A stretch of 64,000 bases of DNA from Argyresthia goedartella. Lineage: Eukaryota > Arthropoda > Insecta > Lepidoptera > Argyresthiidae. The notes beneath the pieces are model-generated. The model was not told the DNA's origin. It ran no database searches and saw nothing but the letters and a program-made list of their open reading frames with translations. The stretch lies in contig OX463832.1 of the NCBI GenBank assembly GCA_949825045.1, positions 19,586,552 through 19,650,551 on the forward strand. Direction: 5' to 3'. The stretch's first letter is position 1. Every line of letters starts with the position of its first letter. The position numbers and the translations under genes were made by a program. Below are positions 10,455-21,014 of this stretch, piece by piece.

Positions 10455-11515
10455 GCGTGAAACTGGCAAATATATTCCAAGGGACAATGATTTCTGCTTA
10501 AATATAGCTAGCTGATGATGTTATTAAATCCAATACTGAGGTAGCTCGAGCTTTTGAAACATTCTTCAATGTAGGTACTCATACTATAAAGCGTCTAAAT
10601 TAATTTCCATATAAAGCAATTCATTTGTTAAAAATAGCACTAGCATCAGTAATGCCGATTTTGATTTAGTAATGTAAGGTATATTGTTAGGACATGGTCA
10701 AAACGTTTAGCCTTCTTCACTTCAAAAATACTGAAGACCTGTGCCTGTGGGGTATATCGGTCAAAGTCATTGGTTCAGTAATTTTAGTTATAGCTCCACA
10801 CTTTTAGCTTATATATGCAATACTGTTTAATATTTAGGCGTCGGAAACGCACCGGTTTTTTGTTGCGCGAATCGATCGCGAGTAATCGAGACATCACTAG
10901 CGAAAACGGCACTAGCAGCTGTCACTCGTATCGGAAACGAGATGTAAAATTGGAGGTTAATCTTTCTCTTGGACTGGTCTCATCGGGAGAATAACATGGC
11001 GGCTCGGGCCCCGTGAAATTGATGGTATTTCGGTGTTCCAATTATCATACAGGCATCGGGCCTGGTCAGAGTGTAAATCTACCTCATAGCGTCGGGCTAT
11101 TGATTGTAATTAGATTCGCGTCAGCGGTCAAGTGATTCGTGGTGAAGGTTGAAGTTGTACGGTCTCCAACTCGTCGTATCGGTAGCGGCGACTCCACGTG
11201 TCGGCAGCAGCACGCCGGCGAACATCGTCGGGCAGCAACGATAGTGATTCGACTCCTATCCTATCCCAAACTGTGCCCCTTTCCCGAATTCCCGTCTCGA
11301 ATCGAGCTTTCGATTTCCTGTCTACGGAGACAAAGGTAATAACAATTTCATCACTTCTTTTCTCTCACGTGGCAAAGGCACAATCCCTCAGGATTCCACG
11401 CCGTTCGGTGAGGCGTGGAATTAATCAAATACATTTGTTGACAATGGAGCTGTCCCAGACCTCATGAAACATAGTAAACTGATACTTCTGTTTAAGACGG
11501 GAGATAAGGTGTAAC
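10455..11515 (+). pseudogene. Daphne-like RT relic split by an insertion
   Basis: Short frames at 10455-10836 follow, in order, the N-terminal part of the RT encoded at 1537-3321: RETGK, then EVARAFETFF, then SVKVIGS...IAPH. The match resumes at about 11432 with VDNGAVPDLMKHSKL, exactly the next stretch of the same protein. The piece between, about 590 bp, is foreign. Many shifts and stops show old age. Confidence 0.7.
10837..11431 (+). other. Unidentified GC-richer insertion inside the RT relic
   Basis: It contains a 67-codon open stretch beginning at an ATG at 11198 (rich in Ser and Arg), a GTAATA that could be a splice donor at about 11336, and near the right edge a hairpin, ATTCCACGCC...GGCGTGGAAT (11393-11424). 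It might be the 5' part of another LINE ORF1 or an old SINE. No family is recognised. Confidence 0.35.
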
Positions 11516-11517
11516 GT

Positions 11518-11690
11518 AATAATAATAATAGCTTGGACACTATTTACACACATTGATCGAGCCCCAAACTAGGATTCCCTGTATCTTGGGTACTAGACAG
11601 CGATACACATACTTATATAGATAAATATTATACATAGATAGATAAACAACCATGACTAGGGTAAAAACATCGTACAAACGTAGTTGACGC
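11518..11690 (-). mobile_element. SINE family 1 copy, lacking its tRNA-like head
   Basis: Read on the minus strand, the body and (TTA)n tail match the copies at 50746-50985, 54254-54500 and 57960-58162. The tail is the left-hand TAATAATAATAAT. The 5' head with polymerase III boxes is absent here. Confidence 0.7.
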
Positions 11691-11970
11691 CAAAATTTAA
11701 ATCAAATAACTGCAGAATGTATTTGAGTACCTATCTACTCGCATTCGCCGCTTCCACATTCAACTCAAGGTTAACCAGTATTGCCTTTCACCTGACGCGC
11801 CTGCATCCGCGCGCTTAGTAGATCGTTCACCCCGGCCAGAGCAACACTCCCGTGACTACATATTACGACCTTATTCGTACTCGGAGAAAGGAATCCTTTT
11901 TGAAGTAGAACTTCTTTACGCACGCTTGCCTTGGGGAGTAAGCTGGTGAATGCATGACGAGAGCGTTACG
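11691..11970. other. No gene seen
   Basis: No open frame, repeat end or RNA signal that I can name. Confidence 0.55.
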
Positions 11971-12040
11971 AAAAGTGTGATCGGGCGAGGCGAACGGAAG
12001 TTCCTCTCAACTTCCGTTCGCCTCGCCCGATCACACTTTT
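11971..12040. repeat. Perfect 32-bp hairpin with 6-nt loop
   Basis: 11971-12002 (AAAAGTGTGATCGGGCGAGG and on) is the exact reverse complement of 12009-12040, separated by CCTCTC. It stands 200 bp upstream of a Harbinger transposase relic. Such a long perfect stem is unusual in decayed surroundings. Confidence 0.9.
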
Positions 12041-12249
12041 AGTTTAGTCATAAGTTAGTGAAGATAGAAAGAGAGAGTGTTACGTTTCTTATATTACTGT
12101 AGGGGCAAGAGAGAAAAGTGCGAGCACATATTTTTTCTTTCTCTCTTTCTTTAAAAAAGACAGACGACGGTTGTCAGGACATGTTGTTTTGTTGACTGTT
12201 GCAAACGCATTCGTCTTGAAGATACAAAATATAGTAAAGTATTGTTATA

Positions 12250-12941
12250 ATGTCTGATTTGGAAGAATTCATTAAGTTCTTTGCTTACGCTGATAGGCAT
12301 AGAGTATCGGGCAAGAATATATTTGCGAGATTACGCGGATCCATTCAGAAAATACTCGGTTACTGAATTTCACTCCCGCTTTAGATTAACGCCTCGAAAT
12401 GTGAGAGAGAGAATATAACCGATGTTGGAACCAGACCCCAGGAAGCCCTCGAGAAGAGGTTTGCCATTTGCGCCTGAAATAATATTCCTACTGACTTGAC
12501 TGATTGACTGATTCTTCGCAAATGGTAGTTTTCAGGTTATATTTCTAGGAAAGAACTACTAAGAGATAGATTCATACTTACTTATTATAATATGATTGAC
12601 CCATAATATTCTTTGCAGAAGCTGGATGGAGACGTCATGGACATTTGCGAGAAGTCATTGTGTCCAAACTGAAAGAAAGGAAAATGAACAAAATGAAGGA
12701 TTTGTTAGATTTCCTTCTACTAACGATGCCATCCAGAGAGTGAAGCCATTTGTTTTTATTACGGCTGGATTTCCCGGAGTGATTGGATGTATTGATTGTA
12801 CTCGTATGAAAATAAGAAGCCCAGGGGGAACATTTCTGAAGTTTATAGGAACAAAAGTATGGTTCTCTATAAATGCACAGGCAGCTGTTGGCCCTGACTT
12901 GCAATTTTGGAACCTGGTAGCCAGGTGACCTGGAAGCAGTC
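12250..12941 (+). pseudogene. PIF/Harbinger (HARBI1-type) transposase relic
   Basis: The start resembles a HARBI1 N-terminus (LEEFIKFFAYADRHR). In other frames follow DPFRKYSVTEFHSRFRL, PRKPSRRGLPFAPEI, FVRFPSTNDAI and the first catalytic block GCIDCTRMKIRSPGG, then VVGPDLQF-like sequence ending at VAR. At least four frame changes and stops are visible. The C-terminal third, with the remaining catalytic residues, is absent because a BEL/Pao relic begins at about 12942. Confidence 0.8.
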
Positions 12942-13595
12942 ATGACAATTTTATTTATATATCAACATGGAGGATCTTATAGCAACACAAAATCAAATTG
13001 GGGGCCAAATTGAGCGACAGCTTATTAATTTCAATAAAGATGGGCCAGATCGCAAAACCCCTGCTCATATCAAGAGACGACTGTCTACTTTGGATTCGTA
13101 TTGGCAAGAGTATCAGCAAAATCATATCAAGTTGTGTGAATTCGATGAAAGAACGGACAAGTACTTCACGGAAAATCAATATCAATCAACATTGAAAGTC
13201 TACAATGACATCAAGGTGTTCCTTTGGAGTTATGGTAAAGAAAACCGGCCTCTATGTAGCGAAGATCAGTTTCAGGAGACCGAAGATAATCCGCTTCCTG
13301 AACAGCAAAATCAAAATCCAGCAATCAATAATCAATCATCAAATTCAAGTCACCCTCTAACTCTTGTATCAAAAGGGAGTGCCAGCAAGCTGGAGGAAAA
13401 CTTGCGCAAGCAAAAGAGCAACTTCAAGGCGTTCTCTCGCATTATATGCAATCTGGACCTTGAAAACATAGGATCAAAGTGGGAATTCGAAGATGCTCTG
13501 AATACTTTAAACAAACGCTGGGCCATCATCGATACCACACACAGGGAAATCGACAGCGATTTGTATGAAGATAATTTGGAGTATGAGCAATCATT
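12942..13595 (+). pseudogene. BEL/Pao element relic, gag N-terminal part
   Basis: From the ATG at 12967, about 210 open codons encode a basic, helical protein with two similar halves (INFNKDGPDRKTPAHIKRRL... and LRKQKSNFKAFSRII...). This resembles, from memory, the region upstream of DUF1759 in insect BEL/Pao gags. The frame is cut at the 6-bp site ATCATT (13590-13595), where a CR1-type LINE inserted. Gag continues after the duplicated ATCATT at 18434-18439. Confidence 0.65.
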
Positions 13596-13920
13596 TGGAG
13601 ACGCGCGGGACGCGGTATTGCTACTACACGTGTTTCTGTTACTCTCTGTTTCGTAAAATATTTTTTGGTGCTAAAATCGCGTTCTTTGGAAATAACTTTG
13701 CATCATTACTTTTCTTATCCTCTGCGCTTTAATTTGGTGTATCGCAATTGATTGTGTGTGTTGTGGTTACTGTGTGGATACGAAATTAAAAATGTAACTG
13801 TGACCGCTAATTGTAACTGTGTGGTGTTTACAACTCCGGTGTCATTGAACCGAGTTCAACCCATGAGTCATATCTGTGGCCTACTAACTTGTGTTCGACA
13901 ATTTCGCGCCGCTCGGTATA

Positions 13921-13996
13921 GCCGATTTGGCTCAGTGGGAACTTCGACGGCTCTTTGACGTGAGATTACGGTTGTTCGTGGGTTCAAATCTCCATA
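13921..13996 (+). promoter_or_regulatory. tRNA-like A and B boxes in LINE A 5' UTR
   Basis: TGGCTCAGTGG at 13928-13938 fits the A-box consensus. GGTTCAAATCT at 13981-13991 fits the B box at 9 of 11 positions. Box starts are 53 bp apart and the B box is about 57 bp upstream of the ORF1 ATG. A complete cloverleaf is not evident, so this is not called as a tRNA gene. It may be an internal polymerase III-type promoter or a captured SINE head. Confidence 0.5.
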
Positions 13997-14047
13997 AATC
14001 TTTAAATATTTTTATTTTTATTTTTGGCATTAATTTTTGAATTTACT

Positions 14048-15211
14048 ATGGCTAATAGAGATGGTCCTGGCTCTTACGTTAAAGAAGCCTGCTCCGGATG
14101 CCTGCAAGCTATAACTGATTCTCGTTATATTTGCTGCAATACATGCTGGAAGCACTACGATTTAATTTGTGCGAATGTTCCTGAGCACAACTTTACCAAG
14201 GAGCTTAGGGATACATGGAAGTGTGTCATGTGTGTTAGTAGCCAGCCGAAGACTGACAACACCAACACTCCAGTGCGGGCAGCGGATGGTGTGACGGTTC
14301 GGCGGGGTGCACAGGGTCTCCAAACAAATCAAGTGGATGTTTCATTCGACACGCAATCTTTTTATCTCGACAAAATGAATGATACTGCTCATAATGAAAC
14401 GCCTGAAACTTCACCTACCAAAGCACTAATAGTTGAGATGCGACTGTTCCGGGAAGAGTTGATGTTAACACGAACCAGTATCCAGTCGTTGAATGGCACC
14501 ATTGCCAGGCTCACAGAACGCATGGATGCTGCCGATAAGCGCGCTGATAGGCTTGAGGAGCGCATAGCTGCACTTGAACGTGCTAGTGATAGCAGAAATG
14601 AATCTGGTTCCACTTCCAGCAATTCGATAATGGCAGCCGTAGAGCAATTAAAAGCGCATATAAATGAAAAGGAGCAAGAGGCTTTATTAAACGAGGTGGA
14701 GATTTCCTGTGTGGCTGAAGAAAAAGGTGAAAGCTTGCCCCATATCGTCATGACCTTGGCCAGTAAGGTCGGCGTTCAGCTCGCTGAGCAGGAGATAGTG
14801 AGCGCGGTACGCGTGGGGCGCGGGCCAGAGTCGGCGGAGGCGGCGGAGGCGGCGGAGGGCGGCACAGGGGTCGCGCGGCCGCGGATCATCGTCGTGCGGC
14901 TGGCGCGGCGAGCTCTGCGGGATAGCCTGCTCGCGGGGGCTCGTGTGCGGCGCGGTGCCACCACCGAGGGTACGCGTCTGCCGGGTGCACCACGCAGGTT
15001 TTACATCAACGAGAGGCTGACCCGAACCAACAGGCAGATATTTCGTCAGGCTGGGGAGGCTGCTGGTCGTCTCAACTGGCGCTTCGTATGGACGCGTAAC
15101 GGCTACGTATTCGCGCGGCATCACCAATGCGTAGATGCTCCTCGATACCGCTTGAGCACGGAGGCCGACCTTGCGCGAGTTTTTGGCCGTGACTTTGTTG
15201 GCTCCGCCTAG
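14048..15211 (+). CDS. LINE A ORF1 protein: PHD-like finger, coiled coil, FP-C-like domain
   Basis: 387 codons from the ATG at 14048, chosen as the first in-frame ATG. Residues 15-62 form a Cys/His cluster like a PHD finger (CSGC...CCNTC...H..C...WKCVMC). About 120-185 is a coiled coil (RLTERMDAADKRADRLEERI). About 215-380 resembles the C-terminal domain of baculovirus FP25K-type proteins that LINE ORF1s share (EVEISCV, AVRVGRG, RRFYINERLTRTNRQIF). By analogy it is a nucleic-acid-binding chaperone for element RNA. A short Ala/Glu run from GC-rich repeats sits near residue 265. The frame is fully intact, in contrast to ORF2. Confidence 0.75.
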   Translation: MANRDGPGSYVKEACSGCLQAITDSRYICCNTCWKHYDLICANVPEHNFTKELRDTWKCVMCVSSQPKTDNTNTPVRAADGVTVRRGAQGLQTNQVDVSFDTQSFYLDKMNDTAHNETPETSPTKALIVEMRLFREELMLTRTSIQSLNGTIARLTERMDAADKRADRLEERIAALERASDSRNESGSTSSNSIMAAVEQLKAHINEKEQEALLNEVEISCVAEEKGESLPHIVMTLASKVGVQLAEQEIVSAVRVGRGPESAEAAEAAEGGTGVARPRIIVVRLARRALRDSLLAGARVRRGATTEGTRLPGAPRRFYINERLTRTNRQIFRQAGEAAGRLNWRFVWTRNGYVFARHHQCVDAPRYRLSTEADLARVFGRDFVGSA

Positions 15212-15313
15212 TAGAATTTCCGTAAAACAGTACAATTTCTTTGTTAGTGGAACACTTACAGTGGATTTTAAAGACCTACGGTATTTTTATTATTTACTTT
15301 TAAATTTTTCATT

Positions 15314-15475
15314 TTCCAGGCGGAAATGTATGCAATTAAAATGGCAGTGTAACGGGCTCGAGATCGCAAAGAGTCTGTCATTAACATATTCAGTGACTCG
15401 CGGTCGTCTCTGGAGCTGCTTTTGAGCGGCCGAGTAACCCACGCGTTGCGCTGCAACAGAGTTGAGGGCAGCGGG
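15314..15475 (+). pseudogene. RNase H domain fragment of another LINE
   Basis: FQAEMYAIKMAV followed, after a stop and shift, by a FSDSRSSLELL-like stretch is the RNase H layout of jockey/R1-type ORF2 proteins. LINE A itself is of a type that normally lacks RNase H, so this looks like foreign sequence between its ORF1 and RT. Confidence 0.5.
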
Positions 15476-16363
15476 TGGTGCGCTGCGGCTGTGTAAGCGG
15501 CTGCTTTATTGTTCTGTGTGTCCGTTTATCATATGTTCATATATCATCTTTGTCTTGTTTAAGCTATAGTTTCCGTTATACATTGCTTGAATTTGTTTAT
15601 ATTGTTGTAGTAAATAATTTTCATGTAATACTAATGCTTTTACTGAGGTACTGTGTGTGCTTTATTATTCATTCGATGCTTTTGATCAATCGCCGACTGA
15701 AAATGAATAGTAAAAGTTTCTTATCTCATCTTATACAGGAACTAACTATCCACTTATATTATAACTTAAGCTCTAAGTCACGTTGCATTATGTGGAATTT
15801 CATACATGCCTATGTGAACTGTCATGTACCTATAGACATAAGCTCGGTTGTCCCCCTTGTTCAATATCTCTGTTGTATGTTGGTATTGTGCTGTGTTGTG
15901 TTGATGTGGAGAGGTCAAAGTCCATGCGCTCCTCAAAGCAAAACATTAAATGTAATATTCAACACACATAATTACATCACACAAAAAACACACTCACATT
16001 ATACTATCAGTAATCAATTAACTACAAACATATCTACTTTTCATATCGCTCTCATCTCACAAAATCTCATCATTTTCACCATATTTTTCTTTTTAAATAT
16101 TAAAGACATTTCAAATACAAACACTAATAAAAAATGTAGATCCCTTTATCTAGTTAGTTTATTTATTTGCTTACTATTCCTATGCCAGTTTCACACTCAT
16201 TTAATTAACTTCGCCGGAATCATAATAAAAATTATTTCCTCACCATTTGTTATGCAAATAAATTTTCTTAATCTAAATAATAATCAAATTAAATTTTCAA
16301 ATTCAATATTTTTTACGATGTTAACTTGCACCTGTTATTACATTGCTGCTTCTTTGATTGACT
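15476..16363 (+). other. AT-rich stretch where LINE A endonuclease would be expected; no gene seen
   Basis: A 309-codon open frame crosses this region, but its composition is low-complexity (F, L, C, I-rich, following base composition) and no endonuclease motif is found in any frame. It probably replaced or degraded the ORF2 N-terminus. Confidence 0.5.
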
Positions 16364-17862
16364 CTCCCCAGAACCCTGCGCGTTATAACCTCGATTATAA
16401 ATAGGTCAATTACTAGCGGCATAGTTCCCAAGCAATGGAAAAAGCAATAGTAATGCCTTTTCCTAAAGTCGATAACCCGTCCAATCTCAAGGAACTTAGA
16501 CCTATTAGTTTGCTTCCCTTCCTTTCAAAAGTGCTGGAAAAACTGGTGCATGCCCTATTTTACAAATATATAGAAGACTCTAATATTTTGCCTGACCTGC
16601 AGTCAGGTTTCCGAAGGGGGCGGGGCACAACTACTGCGTTAGTTGATGTTGTTGATAACATTTTGAGTAATATCGATGTAGGTAAGGCTACTATTCTTAC
16701 ACTACTAGATTATAGCCGTGCATTTGACAGCATTAGACCGACCTTGTTGCTGTCGAAATTGCGTTACTATGGGCTGGATGCATTATCTGTGGGATGGTTT
16801 GAAAGTTATCTCGACCAACGCTTCCAATATGTTAAGCTGACCAATGACAGTGGTGGTGCCTTGTACTCGGATCCAAAGCCAGTTTTGCGGGGTGTTCCAC
16901 AGGGTTCCATCTTAGGGCCTCTATTATTTATTATATATGCAGCAGATTTGGTGAATGAAATCAAGCACTGCAAATTCCATTGTTACGCTGATGATCTTCA
17001 ACTTTACATTTCTGATGTGCCTTCTAATATTGACTGCATGACAGACTTCATCAATGAAGACCTAAGCAGGTTAGATGCCTGGTCAAATAAAAATTCCTTG
17101 ATTCTCAATCCCTTGAAATCAAAGTTTATGGTGCTTGGGAGTAAAGTTCAAGTTAAAAAAATTCTCATTTCTAATCCTCAGCTAATCCTTGATGGCCAGA
17201 CTCTAGAGCGTGTTGACGAGGCCAGGAATCTGGGAATCATATTTGACACTTACCTACGATTTGAAACTCACGTCTTGAATTTGGTGAAGAGTTGTATGTA
17301 TCGTTTAAGGGTTTTGTACAAAATCCGTAACCTTATCTGCGAAAGGGCACGTATTATTCTGTGCGAGTCACTGATTTTATCTCGACTCAACTACGGAGAT
17401 ATAGTTTATGGTCCGCGTCTTCTATTGAAGACTCAGCGTTTAGTGCAGCGCATACAAAATGCCTGTTGTAGGTTTTGCTTTGATGTACCACCTCGTAGTC
17501 ATATCACCCCATACTTAAACTCTGCTGGAATGCTCAAAATGGAACTGCGTAGGCACTTACACCTTTCAAGTGTAGTGTTTGATGTCATCAAGTTTAAAAA
17601 ACCTGAGTACCTGTACCTAAAATTAAAGGTGGCAACATCTCACCCCAGATATGGCATGAGGGATATTCGAGCACCTCTTGAAGGTCATATTCATCGCACG
17701 GTGGCATTTAGAGGTAGCTTCCGCTTCCAAGCTACCAAATGTTGGAATGATATTCCGCCGCCCATAAGAAATCTAACCTCCAAATACACCTTCAAAACAC
17801 ATATGAAGTCGCACCTGATTCAAAAGCAAAAACTAGGAATTTCTCTTTCCAACATTGGATAG
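16364..17862 (+). pseudogene. LINE A reverse transcriptase, one frameshift near its start
   Basis: A long frame from 16435 carries ELRPISLLPFLSKVLEKL, TLLDYSRAFDSI, RGVPQGSILGPLLF and CYADDLQLY, the active-site tyrosine-Ala-Asp-Asp block, then a full thumb and C-terminus to 17862. Upstream of 16435 the family sequence (SITSGIVPKQW) is in another frame, so one A is missing in the A-run at 16440-16445. No endonuclease precedes it. The 3' UTR runs to the TATC repeat at about 18412-18433. Confidence 0.8.
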
Positions 17863-18433
17863 TCGGGCTACCTCTGCCATTTTCATATATTTTTTAGTTA
17901 GATATCTTATGATTTTAGTGAACATATTCACACTATACCCATTCTGCTACTCACTACTCACGTGGCATAATATACTTATATACCTATTTATTCAATCTTC
18001 ATGTATATTTTGTACTATCCTACTCAGGAAAGTATTGAAACATATTTATGTGCAATATATTTATTTATTTCCACATCTTTAAACACTTGTAAGTATATAT
18101 CTATTTCTGACACTTTTTTATTATTATTCTTTTCATTCACATTCACATTCGGATGTAACTGCTGAGTCTCTGCGTCTCCTAGGTGAGGGCTGAAAACCAG
18201 TGCTGCTCTTAACGAGCAATAAACACTGAGCTTTGACCTTTTCGCGTCAATGCAGCGCGCCTACATACCGACCTATATTCTTCTTTTGTTTTATTGTTTT
18301 AGTAATAATGTTATGAGTTTTTTTTTCATAACTTTGCTTTCATTTAAGTTATTTTATAGTTGCACCTCCGTATCACTTTTAATTTGTATGTGTGCTGCTT
18401 TGATGCAATAAACGTTTATCTATCTATCTATCT

Positions 18434-20110
18434 ATCATTCAACAAAAACAAAAAAATGTACCTTCAAGCAAAAAGACAATCAGCAAGATGATGTGGGAGG
18501 TCACTCACCGAGACAAGACAACACCGAAGATCGACATACCAACTTTCAGCGGGAGTTTTCACCAGTGGAACTCGTTCAAAGACCTTTTTAATGAGGCTAT
18601 CCACAACAACCGTTCAATGTCGAACGCCTAGAAAATGCAATTTCTAAAGAGCAAGATGCAAGGTGAAGCTGACAGGTTACTCCAACATCTTCCTATTAGC
18701 TCAGATAACTATTTAGTCTGTTGGGATCTCTTAAAAGCTAGATATGACAATTTCAAAAGAATTGTCAACTCTCACATTGCCCACTTATATCATCTTAGCA
18801 TTGCCCACTTCGCAGCATCAATCAGCCGAGCATATCAAGAAAATTCACGACACTACAAATGAGTGTATGAATGCTATCAAGTACTTAGGTGCTGATATAA
18901 CAAACTGGGACCCAATAATCGTCGACATTCTAGGGAAGAAATTAGATCCAGACACAAACCAAGACTACAACGACTCACTGGAGAGACCTAGAGATTTGCC
19001 CATACTAAAGGATCTTCTAGATTTCCTCCAGAAAAGGTTTATGTCGTTGGAAACACACCAGCAAGAAGTATCAAAAAAGTGTCCACTTCGACAGCAAGAT
19101 ACCAGCTATAATTATAAAAAACCGTCGCAAAATAAATCATTTAACAATTACCAAAATACATCAAAACCGGACAAAAGTTACCATTCGACCTCAATTAAAT
19201 GCCCTCTATGCAGTTTCAATCATGGCATTTACCATTGCAACAAGTTTCTCGAATTAAAACCGGATGCGAAGCGAAATACATATAAAAATTGTTTGTACAA
19301 TCATAATGGAAATGAATGTCATTCAAAGAAAAGATGCCGACAGTGTGATGGAAATCACAACAGCGTGATATGCGACAGTTATTCAAAAAACCAACATGCG
19401 GCACAAAACACATCATCAAAGAAAAACACCAACAACCAGCAACGTCGTAGCAACAACAGCAATCACGTATCGCATGATAATTTATCAGAAATTCTTCTAG
19501 CAACTGCTCAGATCAAGATCCAAGCAGCAGACGGATCTTATCATAGAATGCGCGCGCTCATAGATCAAGGTTCGCAGACATCACTGATCAACGAAAACGC
19601 AGCACAAAGGCTAGGTCTACCTCGGCAGCGAAGCAAGGGAGTTGGGACAAACGAGAGCAACTGCCGCGGCGTCATGAGCGTCGTGTGTACAGCAATAAAC
19701 AATGACTGTGCTGAAAACAGCTTCAGCACGGAAGCGTTTATCATGAAAAATTTAAGCAATCATTTACCAAATCAATCATTCCCAAAGCCGTCATGGGATC
19801 ATTTGGACAACATTCAACTAGCTGACCCGGAGTTTAACGTCAGTTGGCCCGTTGATTTATTTATTTATTTATTTATTAACATATGCCTTGCCATCTATGC
19901 CTTGACGGCCGAGGCCAAATCGACATAAATTACAGATATATACCAATAAAATAAAATTGATATCTTACTGGGAGCAGACATTTATTCCTCTATCATACTG
20001 GGAGGCATTATCAGAGCAGATCAAAACCTACCGATACGTGAGACTCCAGAATTTCAGAAATGTTCCGCTCTTATACCCTTTTTGGAGAGTTCTAAAAATT
20101 ATTTAAATTA
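18434..20110 (+). pseudogene. BEL/Pao element relic, gag C-terminus and protease
   Basis: This continues the gag at 12942-13595. DUF1759-type capsid motifs appear at 18530-18770 (PKIDIPTFSGSFHQWNSFKD, KMQFLKSKMQGEADRL) with an in-frame TAG and a frameshift near 18750. Next come zinc knuckles at about 19200-19375 (CPLCSFNHGIYHC and CRQCDGNHNSVIC), then a DUF1758-type retropepsin with the catalytic block ALIDQGSQTSLI at about 19553. After a 100-bp LINE-tail insertion at 19857 the protease continues (ILLGADIYSSIILGG) to about 20090 and is then lost. No RT or integrase follows. Confidence 0.75.
19857..19961 (-). mobile_element. Short LINE 3' end inserted in BEL protease
   Basis: 100 bp of LINE tail (TTTATTTATTTA on the plus strand, so the element points left) is flanked by TTGAT at 19852-19856 and 19957-19961. 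Removing the insert with one TTGAT leaves the protease frame continuous. The tail and preceding bases resemble the 3' end of the LINE at 38991-43852. Confidence 0.75.
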
Positions 20111-20788
20111 AACGTAATTTTTGTGAGTGGCCAAGAGAGAAAAAGTATTTTTGTAAAAGTATTGAAGCAAACATATCAGACCGCTAACGAGTTTGAATGG
20201 ACATTGCCATGACAACCAGATAAACAACGACATCAACATATGTCAAACTTTGGTTTCAGGCTCGTAATACGGAAAACAACAAGAAAACCATGAAGTAAAT
20301 GAAGTAACAATGAATATAAAAAGGTAGCGCACCAGCGCGCACGAAGCCCGAGATTGCAGAGTTTCGGAGAAAGCCAAATACAAGGTCACCAAAGGTAAAC
20401 CCCTTCGCTATCGATTTAGAAGTGCTGATAGTGTGAAAATACAAAGCGAAAATGATTTGTTAATGCGTTCTTATGGTTTAAAACGTTACAGGGTCCTATG
20501 AAAATAAAGGTGATACCAAATAACAAGCTGTACAGCTCAGCAAATATCCAGCTGAAAATCCTGGAAAATGACATGTAAGTAACATAACACTACATTTTCC
20601 CTCCGACCCTGGAAAAATTATTGACTCAGCAAAAATTTTGATATGTACAAAAATAAACCATAAAAACACAGCTTTGCAGAAACAGACATCACCAGGCAAA
20701 ATCAGATATACCATCTCTTACATTCATCATCTTCATTCCGGTAAGGGTGGAGTTCACATTCAATGACTACCACTCTAAAAGTGTGTTT
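20111..20788. other. No gene recognised
   Basis: No protein family motifs, RNA genes or clear repeat ends. It may be remaining BEL flank. Confidence 0.5.
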
Positions 20789-21013
20789 TCAAAAGGACAG
20801 TAAGGCTTCCCTAAGAATATCCAGCGCCAAAATTGCACCACCGATAACGGGGTTTAACCTCTTGAACACCACCGGCGCCACTAACGCCACTTTTCCGTTA
20901 CAGGTTTTAAATTTTATTACCATGGCATAAGGTTCAAAATCGCAACCGTCCCAACTACCTTCGGTTTTTGAGAGTTTAATTAGTAGGCACTCTCTTGGAA
21001 GGCATACATGCAA
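20789..21013 (-). CDS. Unidentified 74-codon frame
   Basis: Minus-strand ATG-to-stop frame with normal amino-acid composition, including NGKVALVAPVVFKRLNPVIG and LALDILREALL. It is neither low complexity nor a shadow of a recognised gene. No homolog comes to mind, and there is no evidence of expression. It could be a piece of a transposon protein. Confidence 0.2.
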   Translation of the reverse strand: MHVCLPRECLLIKLSKTEGSWDGCDFEPYAMVIKFKTCNGKVALVAPVVFKRLNPVIGGAILALDILREALLSF

Positions 21014-21014
21014 T

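Larger units (their letters stand above)
13596..18433 (+). mobile_element. CR1-type LINE (LINE A), nearly full length, ORF2 N-terminus lost
   Basis: The order is a 5' UTR with tRNA-like boxes (13596-14047), ORF1 (14048-15211), a disturbed stretch, an RT-only ORF2 (16364-17862), a 3' UTR, and a TATC tail ending at 18433. A 6-bp direct repeat ATCATT (13590-13595 and 18434-18439) flanks it and lies inside BEL gag coding sequence. I take this as the target duplication; being only 6 bp, it is suggestive. Confidence 0.65.

Noticed and set aside
15475..16404. 309-codon open frame on the plus strand
   Set aside because: Composition simply follows AT-rich DNA (F, L, I, C, N, S runs). No domain, and it lies where a LINE endonuclease should be but shows none of its motifs.
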